NCBI GenBank assembly: GCA_026874595.1
Contig: CM049313.1
Coordinates: 28,582,008-28,646,007, forward strand
Source of the DNA: Sipunculus nudus
Taxonomy: Eukaryota; Annelida; Sipuncula; Golfingiida; Sipunculidae
Length of the DNA: 64,000 bases
Direction of reading: 5' to 3'
Shown here piece by piece: positions 36,601-48,430 of the stretch; positions within the stretch are counted from its first letter, which is position 1; each line of letters starts with the position of its first letter. The translations under genes were made by a program, and so were the position numbers. The notes beneath the pieces are model-generated. The model saw nothing but the letters and a program-made list of their open reading frames with translations, did no database searches and was not told where the DNA came from.

Positions 36601-37870
36601 AGACACCCACACAGTAAATACCTCATGCCAGATACTTACAGTGTACATAGTACTAAATACATAATGCCACACACCTACATGGTGAATAAATAATGTCAGA
36701 CACCCACACAGAAAATACATAATGTCAGATACCCACACAGAAAATACATAATGTCAGACACCGACACAGAAAATACATAATGTCAGACACCCACACAGTG
36801 AATACCTAATGCCAGGTTCATAATGCCAGATACCCACACAGTAAATATATAATGCCACACACACAGTTTATACATAATGTCAGAAACACCCACACTGTGA
36901 ATACACAATGCTATGTGCATACTGCCAGATAACCACATAGTTACTACATAATGCCAGACACACACACAGTTAATACATAATGTCAGACACCCACACAGTG
37001 AATATGTAATGCTAGGTACATAGCACAAGATACCCACACAGTTACTACATAATGCCACACACACAGTTAATACATAATGCCAGATACCCACACAGTTAAT
37101 TCATAATGCCAGACACCCACACAGTACATATAAATGTCAGACACCAAGACAGTGAATACATAATGCCAGACACCTACACAGTGATTACATAATGCCAGAC
37201 ACCCACACAGTAAATACCTCATGCCAGATACTTACAATGTACATAGTACTAAATACATAATGCCACACACCTACACAGTAAATAAATAATGTCAGACACC
37301 CACACAGAAAATACATAATGTCAGGCACCCACACAATGAATACCTAATGCTAGGTTCATAATGCCAGATACCTACACAGTGAATATATAATGCCACACAC
37401 ACACACACAGTTAATACATAATGTCAGAAACACCCACACTGTGAATACACAATGCTATGTACATACTGCCAGATACACAGTTACTGCATAATGCCAGACA
37501 CACACAGTTAATACATAATGACAGTCACCTACACAGTGAAAACACAATGCACTACACCCATACAGTAAATAGATAATGTCAGACATCTACACACTGAATA
37601 CTTATTGCCATACACTCGCACAGTAAATACATGATGTCAGACATCTACACAGTGAATACATAATGGCAGACTCCCACAAAGTAAAAACCTAATTATATAT
37701 ACCTACAGTGTAAATACATAATGCCACACACCCACAAAGTAAATACCTAATTCAATATACCTACAGTGTAAATACATAAAGCCAGACTCTCACAAAGTAA
37801 ATACCTAATTGCATATACCTACAGTGTAAATACATAATGCCACACACCTGCACCAGACACGTGTAGGTCA
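36600..37870 (+). repeat. 29-bp minisatellite with a 598-bp higher-order copy
   Basis: The basic unit (AATGCCAGACACCCACACAG, TGAATACAT) is 29 bp, for example starts at 36721 and 36750. A block of more than 100 bases starting AGACACCCACACAGTAAATA at 36601 recurs at 37199, 598 bp later, including the unusual CTTACAGTGTACATAGTACT variant. So a multi-unit segment was duplicated as a whole. No coding content. Confidence 0.9.
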
Positions 37871-38529
37871 TCTTGCACGTCCAAACATACCAAACTGATA
37901 ATGACTGAATGCAACTAACTCAGACGCATACGCAATACAGACAAACATCCATTGTTGGCTTTAACGGTGCACGCGAACGATTAGTGAAGGAAGCGAATGT
38001 CGAAAAAATGCCAAAGTCAAACATTCATAGAAGTTTTTCGTCATTATATTTTTGTATCCCATGAATGGAAGTCGGGGATACTTTAAGGTTTCAGCACAAT
38101 CGCCGCAGAGAATTCTTTCAAGTGAGATATCATTAAACAATATTTAACATATTATTTTTTTCATATCTGAGATGTGCTTATAGATATAGGTGGGTGGATT
38201 GGTTTATAATCAGCTTTGTTTTCTATCCTGCAGGTATAATTGTGAAGTGTCCTCTACAGACATTAGCACATTACTAGCTTATAGCAGTTTTACAGTACTA
38301 CCCTCCACTAGGATTTAAGATGTGTCAAGTCAAACCATGGTTGTGTGGTTGTTTGAATGACGACCATTTTGCCTGGTCCGTGTTCCTGGTTCAGCTCCAT
38401 GACATATTGTTTTGCCTGAAGTTAATTTACTGATCCATGCTTCAGTACACCAAGAAAATGTCTTGTGCCAGTTTAAACAACAGAGACAGCAGCACGAGAT
38501 TACTTAATGTATAAATGTATTTAAACTGC

Positions 38530-39312
38530 ACACAGGTCTGAATCACAAGGGCGCACCTCCTCATCCCAAAGTCTGAATTACAATGGGCGCCTCTTCCACC
38601 AAAAGTCTGAACCATGAGGGCGCGCCTTCTCCAGCCAAAGTCTGAACCACAAGGGCGCGCCTCCTTCACCAAAAGTATCAATCACAAGTGCGCCTCCTCC
38701 ATTCAAAATTTAAACTTCGAGGGCGCGCCTCTTCCAGCCAAAGTCTAAATCACAAGGGTGCGCCCCCTCCACCCAAAGTCTAAATCAAAGAACACGCCTC
38801 TTCCACCCAAAGTCTGAATCACAAGGGCGCGCCTCTTCCACCGTAAGTCTGAATCTCAAGGGCGCCCATCCTCCACACAAAATTTGAATCACAAGGGCGC
38901 GCCTCTTCAAACCCAAAGTCTTAATCAAAGGGCGCGCCTCCTCCACCCAAAGTCTAAATCAAAGGGCGCGCCTTCTCCACCCAAAGTCTAAATCAAAGGG
39001 CGGGCCTCTTCCATTCAAAGTCTGAATCACAAGTGCGCGCCTCCTCCACCCAAATACTGATCCACTACGGCGCGCCACCTCCACCAAAAGTCTGAATCAC
39101 AAGGGCGCGCCTCTGCCACCCAAAGTCTGAATCACAAGGGATTGTCAAGGGTGCGCCTCCTCCACGCAAAGTCTGAACCACGAGGGCGCGCCTCCTCCAC
39201 CCAAAATCTGAACCACGAGGACGCACCTCCTCCACCAAAAGTCTGAATCACAAGGGCGCGCCTCTTCTACCCAAAGTCTGAATCACAAGGGATTGTCAAG
39301 GGTGCACCTCCT
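38530..39312 (+). repeat. 35-bp GC-rich minisatellite with GGCGCGCC
   Basis: About 22 copies of a 35-bp unit: GGGCGCGCCTCCTCCACCC, AAAGTCTGAATCACAA (38825 to 38860 checked). Shorter 32-33-bp variants (AATCAAAGG) are interspersed. An extra GGGATTGTCAAGGGTGC insert recurs at about 39138 and 39290, indicating a higher-order duplication. It is the only CpG-dense, GC-rich stretch in the window, and each good copy holds the 8-base palindrome GGCGCGCC. Confidence 0.93.
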
Positions 39313-40018
39313 GGGTGGATGGGACCTTTCGATGACGGCAGACAAGTGTAGAATGAATAGTTTCTACAACCAATTATTGACACTTAAGCTGTATGCTTTT
39401 CAGGGGATCGAGAAAAGCTACAGGAATAATAAAGGCCTGAAAGACTGCGAAAGCAAACTGTATGCTTAAAGCAAATCCTCCAATCCTGTGTTTTTTTTTC
39501 ATGATCCGTTGTCTTAGGACAACCAAGGACTTTGCTGAAGTCGGTATAACTATCGCGGGAAACACAACCACAGGTTACAGATGTCAGCTATTTTTTCCCG
39601 GTAAATAATCATATGGTCCAGGATGAACACATTTAAAGACACCTATTAGGATTACAAGTTTACTGCCGATATATCGGTTTAAGGTCAATGCTTCTGTAAG
39701 CTGAGCCTTCAACTTAGATTAAGTTGAAGATGTTAACATGGATGATTAAATAAGCATTATCAGGGAATGTATCCTGAAAAAAAACATAATATCTCTGTGT
39801 GTTCATATGTATGTGTGTGTTCATTTGTAAAAACAATGTCTGGTTTCTGAAAGTTAGTCCTTCCGTTCACAGTTGACAGCTTCTTTTAAGAGAAAACTTC
39901 TTGTTATTTAATTACTCTGTGAATGTCCTTCATTCCATTCAGGTGTTTTGATTTTGGATGGTGTAATTGGTTCCATTGGTTCCGATTATTTAATCATTTG
40001 ATTTGACTGCTGACTCAG

Positions 40019-40131
40019 GTGACCTTGCCATGCTTGTGGATACGTCTCACCCGATGATCCGACCAGAAATAGAGGCAGGATTGGATCAAGCCAGGAAGAT
40101 CGTACAGTCCCGAGGCAGCTTCTGTCTACAG
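40019..40131 (+). CDS. Next internal exon of the unidentified host gene
   Basis: 113 bp after acceptor TGCTGACTCAG and before donor CTACAG/GTAACG. The first two bases complete a Gly codon begun at 35845, then 37 codons follow without a stop: DLAMLVDTSHPMIRPEIEAG, LDQARKIVQSRG, SFCLQ. It ends in phase 0. Hydrophobic residues alternate with charged ones as in a folded domain rather than a repeat peptide. Together with the exon at 35703 it forms an 85-residue open stretch. No family is recognised; possible only as a fragment of a larger protein whose other exons lie outside the parts I could read. Phase match and two pairs of good splice sites are the main support. Confidence 0.72.
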
Positions 40132-40418
40132 GTAACGCTTAGTAAACGCTTACAAGTTAAATGCTCTTACATGAAATATGGACAGATGTATACACACACA
40201 GGGAAATCTTACAGCTGCTGCAGATTATGATCAATTTGTTAACTGTTAAATATGCTTGAAATATGTTATCTTTTAACTTATCTAAAAATATAAATAGTCC
40301 ATGAAATACAGAAGAATGAATGGTCATACTCATCGTCAAATATCCTTACAGGTGATGATGTATCAGTTTCTGAATGGTGAATGGTCAGGTCAAATATTGG
40401 TGTCAGAGTATACATGTT
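40132..40418 (+). other. Intron start after the host exon
   Basis: About 290 bases of AT-rich sequence with nothing further recognised before family A. Confidence 0.4.
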
Positions 40419-40838
40419 CAGCTCAACTGACCGAAGGTCAAATGAGGTATAGGAATGACGCTTTGTCCGTCGTCTGCCCGGCAGTCCGTTAGCAGAGCAC
40501 AAAATCGTAATCGCTGACCTTAGAAACGTTTTACCAAATATCCAAGGAGGTCAACAAAAAGTCTCCGAGGAAATTTGAAATTAGATCACTGCAACCTATA
40601 TCCTCCGAGCTATGGGGCTTGTAAGTACCCCCAGAATAATAAAAAAAAATTGATACAAACCCTCCAGAATCTTGATAATTGATACACGGATTGTCATGAA
40701 ATTTGCCTTGAATATTAACCATGACTAGTATTGTCAGTTCAAGAATACTGGTGGCGCCACCTATATTTTTTTCGATTGTTAACAATATTTTCCGGTTTTT
40801 GTGACTGTCAAATGTCAGCAATTATATCAGTTTCTCAG
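40419..40838 (+). mobile_element. Family A copy, 5' half of a split element
   Basis: Starts CAGCTCAACTGACCGAAGGTC, then TTTGTCCGTCGTC, TTAGCAGAGCACAAAATCG and GGTGGCGCCACC, and stops within ATCAGTTTCTCAG (40826-40838). The other half resumes at 55545 with the same 13 bases. Intact copies at 22.56 and 18.37 kb read straight through. Confidence 0.87.
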
Positions 40839-41940
40839 TCTTGATAAGACAAAGATAATGGTGTTCAGGCATGGTGGACCTCTGAAAAAAGTTGAAACAT
40901 GGTATTATGATAATAGAAAAATTGAAATTGTGCCAATTTATAAATATCTAGGTATATATTTTACAATGAAATTAACATGGTACAAAACTCAGCGACAACA
41001 GGTACTACAGACAGAGAGAGCATTTGGTATTATTAAAACATTTCATAGAAAATGTAGTCACTTAACAATGAAACAATTATTTTATTTGTTTGATTGTTTA
41101 ATTAAACCAATATTGTTGTATGAGTCTGAATTATGGGGTTATGAGAGGAGTGAGATTATAGAAAGAGTTCAGTATAAATTTTGTAAATATGTCATGAAAT
41201 TAAGTTCATCTACATCTAATTTAGCTGTATTTTGGGGGAATGTGGTAGATATCCATTGTATGTTAATCAAGTAATCAAATGTATTCAGTACTGGGTTAAA
41301 TTAATCAGATATTCAGACTCGAGGTACCCAAAGCACATTTACAATATGTTGTATAAAATGGATGAAAAGGGAAAGATAACATGGGCAACACAAATAAAAC
41401 ATATACTTTTTAGTGCAGGATTTGGATATGTATGGATGGCACAAGATGTAGGGGACTCAAATTTATTTATACAAGGATTAAAATTAAGAATAAGGGATAT
41501 GGTTGTGCAAAACTGGTATAGTGATGTTCAGAAAAGTAGTAAATTGGAACTATATAGTAGTTTTAAATCGACGATTACTTTAGAGAAATATCTTATTTGT
41601 GTACCAAATAAAAAATATAGACAAGCATTAGCTCAATTAAGATGCTCAAATCATAACTTGCTAATAGAGAAGGGTAGACACATTAATATGGATAAAGAAG
41701 AGAGAGTATGTCAGTATTGTATTAACTATGATATAAATGAGATAGAAGATGAATATCACTTTTTGTTAAGATGTTTAATGTATGATGATTTAAGAGAAAC
41801 ATATTTGAAGAAAACATGTCATAATGCATCAATTGAAATTTTTTTTACATATACTTCAGTCTGACAATAAAATAGAGATTTGTAAATTAGCAGCATACAC
41901 TTACCATGCCTTTAGGAAGAGGGAAGCAACTATTTAGTTA
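40839..41940 (+). pseudogene. LINE reverse-transcriptase C-terminus, frameshifted
   Basis: Open stretch 40839-41274 encodes the region after the RT palm: KTKIMVFRHGG, then YKYLGIYFT, KPILLYESELWG and QYKFCKYVM. A single-base difference near 41235 (TTTTGGGGGAATG) shifts the frame, and 41232-41864 continues with GRYPLYVNQV, KCIQYWVK and a C-terminal zinc-knuckle-like CQYCINYD with EDEYHFLLRC. The short remainder to about 41938 (YHAFRKREA) lies in the next frame. This motif set is that of the C-terminal part of L1-like/Tx1-type LINEs with a restriction-free, apurinic endonuclease. It may belong to the same family as the endonuclease piece at 58.7-59.9 kb, which holds the opposite half. Confidence 0.85.
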
Positions 41941-42175
41941 TAAAGTCGGTAATTAAATAAATACTCATATAATATTCCGATTACATATATTCTAGAGCCA
42001 AATTATCTCTGTTTAATGTTTAAAAGTCTGCACTTTAAATTGAAAATTTGCTGAATATATGAATACTGTATTATATAATTTTTAAACTGTAACGGTTCAC
42101 TGAACTGTAATAAAACTTGTTTTATATTACCATAAAAGAGACATGCAGAGGTAAGATATCTCTAGCTATTATTTA
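41941..42175 (+). other. LINE 3' UTR, first part
   Basis: AT-rich, non-coding, between the LINE stop codon and the first family B unit. It appears to continue at about 55180. Confidence 0.5.
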
Positions 42176-42209
42176 AGTGTTTATATATTTTTCTGTTCAT
42201 TTGTTTGTT

Positions 42210-42440
42210 GCTTGCCGGAATCAAAGATTTCGGCAAGCATATTACTCAGTTGCGTATGTCTGTTTGTTTGTTTGTTGCTTGCCGGAATCAAAGATTTCGG
42301 CAAGCATATTGGTCAGTTGCGTATGTCTGTTTGTCTGTTTGTTGCTTGCCGGAAATCTTCGATTTTCGCAAGCATGTTGGTCAGTTCCGTATGTTTGTTA
42401 CTTGCCGGAATCAAAGATTCGGCAAGTATGTTGATCACTT
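42210..42440. repeat. GCTTGCCGG hairpin array, four copies
   Basis: GCTTGCCGGAATC-AAA-GATTTCGGCAAGC can form a stem with a 3-base loop. Copies start at 42210, 42277 and 42344 (67-bp spacing) and a shortened one at 42400. Two more at 50977 and 51044 again have 67-bp spacing. They mark the start of a B unit. Confidence 0.85.
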
Positions 42441-42469
42441 GCGTATGTTTGTTTGTCTGTTTGTCTGTT

Positions 42470-42500
<31 letters not shown>

Positions 42501-42505
42501 GCTCT
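42440..42505. repeat. TGTC/TTTG simple repeat
   Basis: TTTGTCTG repeated, then pure TGTC. Similar runs stand at each B unit start (about 44835-44872, 48708-48730, 51090-51135). Confidence 0.9.
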
Positions 42506-44262
42506 ACAGGCCACAATTTTTCACCGACCGCTCTGAAACTTATAAATATAGTGAAAGATCGGTTCTCCTCGGAGCCTATTGTTTTTGGTCATGATCGGTG
42601 AAAGGTCAAGGTCAGTGTCACCAAAACACCTAAAATTTTTGTTTTCTTCATATCTTCGTCAATAATAATCGTAGCCGCATAATCTGTAGCTCATTTTACT
42701 CCTCTTTATGTTAGCTTTCCAATTGCTATCAAATTTTTCCGGTCAATTGTTACCATGGTAACGTATTTTGGGGGGAAAATCTGAAAATTCGAAATTTTCA
42801 CTCCAAATTTCTCATTTTTTAAGTAAGAGAGGTCTAGTTTTTGCATTGTGTAGCATTTAATATGCTCTATGGAAAATTAATGCAAGTCTCGCAAAATCTC
42901 GTGCCATTTTTCGTCAAACGAGATTTTTCGAGATTTCATTAAATATGATTTTGAGGTGGCAGCTTTACAGCTAACGTTCTAAAAGTGACATATTTTCTGT
43001 TTTTCTGTATTATCTCGAACTCGTTTTTTCATTTTCGAAAATAGCCACCAGGGGGCGTGGTACCGGAAACACTACAACTTTTCATTTTTCCGCAATATCT
43101 AAAAAAATATTAAGCATATAACAATTTTCTTTGTCGCATCTAAAACTAGGATCATTGCCTTATTCCTTCCTACATATAGCCTTGTGCTGCCGTTACCATG
43201 GTTACCAAATTTTGGGGTTAAACTTGACGATCTGAAAATATGTAGTTTTTGGCTTCTATCTCGGTTAATATTTATGCTTTAAGGGTCTAGTTTTTAGCAT
43301 AAGGCTGCTTTCTCTTGGTTCTAAGCCATTCCATTGCAATTCTCGTCAAATCTCGCTCGGTTTATTGCCAAACGAGAAATTACGAGATTTCACAGAAATG
43401 CTTATAACTTGATCACGGTTAATGCTAAAATGGAGTAGTTTTCAGCATTTGGTAGTATTTCAGAAGCTGGACATGATTACACTGCAAATCTCGCCACATC
43501 TCGTATCATCTCCCGCCAAACGAGAATATTTTAGATTTCAAACAAATGTCTTTATTTCGGTCAATTTCATGCTAGATATTTTATTTTTCTATTGTTCAAG
43601 AATCATTTGACTAGTTTTAAGTGATAAAAGTGAATATCTCGTCATATCTCGCACCATTTCTTGTCAAACGAGAACATGGGACCATTCAAAGAAACGCCTA
43701 TAATTGTGTTATTTTTATGTGGAAGACTTATAGTTTTCAGCATTTGATAGCGTCTAACATTCTCGGTCACATTTTATGATTATATTGTAAGTTTCTTCGA
43801 ATCTTGCATCGTTTTTCTTCAAATAAAAAAAGTACATCCAATTGCCATGACCATAAGCGATGGCAGTATGTAATAGTAAATGTCGGCAGGGGCATTACAT
43901 TTGACAGTTGGAGCTTTGTTCTATGGATGTGCGATGGTCCATGAAAAGACACAATCCGGATTGATCCCACCTGTGCTTTTGGTGGTGGCCTCATTTCATT
44001 ATTTGTATGGTCGCACTTTGAGGTTTTCAATGCATTGAGAGCTTAATGACCTGTTGTAAAGGATAATCCCTTAAAAAAAAACAAAAAAAAAAACAAAGAG
44101 AGAGGCTCCCCGAAATGTTACGGAATGCAGAGATAGTGTTGCTGGTAAGCACAATCACAACTATAATATCAGGGACGGATCCCCGATTTGTAGTTGGGTG
44201 TGTCAAATCAGGGACGGATATCCGGTTTGCAATTAGGGGTAGGGGTTAAATATAAATTATAC

Positions 44263-44265
44263 ATC

Positions 44266-44305
<40 letters not shown>
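44263..44305. repeat. ATA trinucleotide repeat
   Basis: About 12 copies of AAT/ATA. Confidence 0.9.
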
Positions 44306-44306
<1 letters not shown>

Positions 44307-44833
44307 TACTAATAAAATTTCGCGAAGCTTACTTTTATCATTTTGGAAAATTACCACCCAGATGCCGCTGCAGTAATCATTATTCTACCATATCTCCAAA
44401 ACTATAAACTGTGTCACAACTTTGATTGTAGCATCTGAAACTAGATTTAATGCGTTTATCCTCTTGGTTACTCTTTCATATTCTTCCCTTACCATAGTGA
44501 CCTTATGTAGGTTACAATTCATGAAATTCAAAGTATGAAGAATTATTCGAATAGACTGTGGCTTATTTTATTCATGCTTTCAATTTTGTATGGCATGAGT
44601 ACACGACCTTCACCTGGAGTTTTTTTCTGTCTGTCTGTTTGTCTGTCTACTCGTCTGCGACTTTTGAAAATCAGTAAAACCACATAAAGATGTGCTTATG
44701 TTTTCCAAACAATAGGGGTTGGTCATTTGACCTGTTCCAAATGTTTTTTGCCTTTCTGCTGTTTGTTGTCTGTTAGTTTGACTTTCTAATTTCTACTTCC
44801 GGCAAGTCCCGACCTATGGTCGTCTAGTTTATT

Positions 44834-44864
<31 letters not shown>

Positions 44865-46439
44865 TTGTCGGTGCTCTACAGGCCACAATTCTGAAGCAAT
44901 CGCCCTGAAACTTATAGAAAAAGTGTAAAATCAAAAACCCTGGGTGCCTATTGTTCTTGGCCTTGAACGGTTCAAGGTCAAGGTCAGGGTCCCTGAAAAA
45001 CCTTAAAACGGGTTTTCCTTCATATCTTTGTAAATAATAATCGTAGCGGCTTAATCTTTAGCTCATTTTATTCCTCATCATGTTACCTTTCCACATGCTA
45101 GCAAATATCTCTGATCATTCATTACCATAGTAACGTATTTTTGGGAAGAAATGATAGAATTCGATATTTTCTTTCTAAATTTTTCATTTTTAAAGCTAGA
45201 GAGTTCTAGTTTTTTGCATCAGGTAGTATTTCATGAGCTGTTTATGATACAACTGTAAATCTCGCAAAATCTCGCACTGTTTCTCGTCAAACGAGAGTTT
45301 TCGATATTTCATTAAATATGACCTGCAGGTTGCATTTTATTAACAATGGCTTTGAAATTAATGTATTTTGTGTTATTTACAAATATCTCGAAATTGTTTT
45401 TTCATTTTTTGAAAATAGCCACCACGGGGCGTGGTGCTGGAAACACTACAACTTATCATTTTTCCGCAATATCTTAAAAATTATTAAGCATATAACAATT
45501 TTTTTTGTCGCATCTAAAACTAGGATCATTGCCTTATTCCTTCGTACATTAAGCCTTGTGCTGCCGTTACCGTGGTTATCAAATTTTGGGGTAAAACTTG
45601 ACAATCTGAAAATATGTAGTTTTTGGCTTCTATCTCGGTTGGTATTTATGTTTTAAGGGTCTAGTTTTTTGCATAAGGCTGCTTCCTCTTAGTTCTCAGT
45701 CATTCAATTGCAGGTCTCGTCAAATCTCGCTCGGTTTATTGCCAAACGAGAAATTACGAGATTTCACAGAAATGCTTATAACTTGATCACGGTTAATGCC
45801 AAAATGGAGTAGTTTTCAGCATTTGGTAGCATTTCAGAAGCCGGACATGATTATACTGCAAATCTCGCCACATCTCGTATCATCTCCCGCCAAACGAGAA
45901 TATTTTAGATTTCGAACAAATGTCTTTATCTCGGTCATTTTCATGCTAGATATTTAATTTTTCTATTGTTCAAGAATCATTTGACTAGTTTTAAGTGACA
46001 AAAGTGAATATCTCGTAAAATCTCGCACAATTTGTCCTCAAACGAGAACAGAGGACCATTTAAACAAATGCCTATAATGATGTCATTTTTTACACTACAG
46101 ACATATAGTTTTCAGCATGTGACAGCGTCTGACACTCTCAATCACATCATGTGATTTAATTGCAATTCTCGTCAAATCTTGCCTCGTTTTTCATCAAATG
46201 ATGAAAATACATCCAATTGCCGTGAGCACAAGTGGCTTCAGGGTTGACCGGTAAGTGCCGGCAAGGCTATTACAGTTGCATGTTGGCGTGCGCGGTCGTC
46301 CATGAATCTCACAAAGCAGCATTGAATAGAGGACAAAAGCCGCTAAATGTGGAGGGAACACACCTGTGATTTTTATTGTGTCCCCTTGTGCGGCCACTTG
46401 TGTTGCCAGGAACCACTGGCAAATCTTTGAAACCAGGGA

Positions 46440-48430
46440 CGGATCCCCGATTTTGTGGTTGGGTGTGTCAAAATATGGGCTGATCCCTGGTTAAGCAGTT
46501 GGGGGCAGGGGTAAAATTTTAATTATACATCAAATATATATATTAAAATAAAATATCTGGAAACTTATTTTTTCCCTTTTAGAAAATAGCCCCCAGATGG
46601 CGCTGCAGCAATCATTATTATGCCATATCTCCAAAACTATAGACAGTGTCACAACATTGATTGCAGCTTCTGAAACTATATTTAATGCGTTTAACCTTGT
46701 GGGTACTCTGTCGTATTCCGCGGGGGTTAAATTTTAATTATACATAAAATATATATAATAAAAATTAAAATATCGCGAAACTATTTCTTTTCCTTTCAGA
46801 TGGCGCTGCAGCAATCATTATTGTGCCATATCTCCAAAACTATAGACAGTGTCACAACATTGATTGCAGCTTCTGAAACTATATTTAATGCTTTTAACCT
46901 TGTGGGGACTCTGTCGTATTCTGCGGGGGTAAAATTTTAATTATACATAAAATATATATAATAAAAATTAAAATATCGCGAAACTATTTTTTATTTTCCT
47001 TTCAGATGGCGCTGCAGCAATCATTATTGTGCCATATCTCCAAAACTATAGACAGTGTCACAACATTGATTGCAGCTTCTGAAACTACATTTAAAGCGTT
47101 TAACCTCGTTGGGACTCTGTCGTTTTCCGCGGGGGTTAAATTTTAATAATACATAATATATATATATAATTAAAAATAAAATATCTCGAAACTATTGTTT
47201 TTCCTTTCAGATGGCGCTGCAGTAATCATTATTGTGCCATATCTCCAAAACTATAGACGGTGTCACAACATTGATTGCAGCTTTTGAACCAAGATTTAAT
47301 GCGTTTTCCTCGTGGGGATATTGTCATATTCTGCAGAAGTTTAAATTTAATTAAACATCAAATATTTATTATAAAAAAATAAAATATCTCGAAACTTATT
47401 TTTTGTCCTTTTAATCACAGCCGCCAGATGGCGCTGCAGCAATCATTATTTTGCCATATCTATAAAACTATAGATAGTGTCACAACATTGATTGCAGCAT
47501 CTGAAACTAGATTTAATGGGTTTATCCTCGTGAAGACTCTGTCATATTCTTCCGTTACCATGGGGGCCTGATATAAATTACAATTAAATTCTTCTTTTTC
47601 CTGAAATTCAAAATATGAAGATTTATTCTAATTGACTGACGCTTATTTTATTCATGCTTTCCATTCTCCATGACAGGAGTACATTGCCTACACATGGAGT
47701 TATTTTCCGTCTGTCTGTCTACTCATTTGTGGCTATTGAAAATCAGCGAAATCACATAAAAATGTGCTTCCATTTTAACCATGATAGCGGTTGTTCATTT
47801 GATCAGATCCAAACGCTCCCTGTCTGTCTGCCTAGTAACTGTCCGTCTGTTTCGCTGTCTTATTTCCGGCTATTTCCGGAACTAGATTTAATGCATTTTA
47901 CCTCGTGGGGACTCTGTCGTATTCTGCGGGGGTTAAATTTTAATTATACATCAAATATATATAATAAAAAAATAAAATATCTCGAAACTTTTTTTTGTCC
48001 TTTTAGAAATAGCCGCCAGATGGCGCTGCAGCAATCATTATTGTGCCATATCTCCAAAACTATACACACTGTCACAGCACTGATTGCAGTGTCTCATACT
48101 AGATTTAATGCGTTTATCCTCCTGGGGACTCTGTCATATTCTGCAGGGGTTAAATATAATTATACATCAAATATATATAATAAAAAAAATATCTGGGAAC
48201 TTATTTTTTTCCTTTTAGAAAATAGCCGCTAGATGTGGCTGAAGCAATCATTATTGTGCCATAATGTGTTATCTATAAAACCATAGACAGTGTCACAACA
48301 TTCATTGCAGCATCTGAAACTAGATTAATGCGTTTATCCTCGTGGGGACTCTGTCATATTCTTCCATTACAATGGTGACCTAATATACGTTACAATTATA
48401 TTCTTCTTTTTCTTGAAATTCAAAATATGG
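46440..48430 (+). repeat. Internal tandem array of about 205-bp subunits in family B
   Basis: AGATGGCGCTGCAGCAATC, TTGTGCCATATCTCCAAAAC, CAGTGTCACAACATTGATTG and GGGGTTAAATTTTAATTATA recur at about 46.59, 46.80, 47.00, 47.21, 47.42, 48.02 and 48.23 kb. The 47.42-48.02 gap holds a different B segment (TCTGTCTGTCTACTCATTTG), so the array was broken and partly copied. The copies near 46.8-47.1 kb are very alike, suggesting recent expansion. Confidence 0.88.

Larger units (their letters stand above)
35846..40018 (+). other. Intron of the host gene, rich in minisatellites
   Basis: About 4.17 kb from GTAAGC to TGACTGCTGACTCAG. It contains three different tandem arrays (36.0-36.6, 36.6-37.87, 38.53-39.31 kb) and, outside them, low-complexity AT-rich DNA (37.9-38.5 and 39.3-40.0 kb) with no other exon recognised. 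The TGACTGCTGAC just before the acceptor could act as branch point. Confidence 0.65.

Noticed and set aside
36038-36693. Pro/Tyr-rich repeat peptides on both strands
   Set aside because: Product of a 48-bp array inside a probable intron; both strands are open, which real genes do not require.
42177-42601. Overlapping Cys/Leu-rich open frames (SVCLFVCL-like)
   Set aside because: Translations of TGTC/TTTG simple repeats and hairpin copies.
47654-48232. 192-codon open frame
   Set aside because: Lies wholly in family B subunits, contains the same stretch twice, and is broken in the other subunits.
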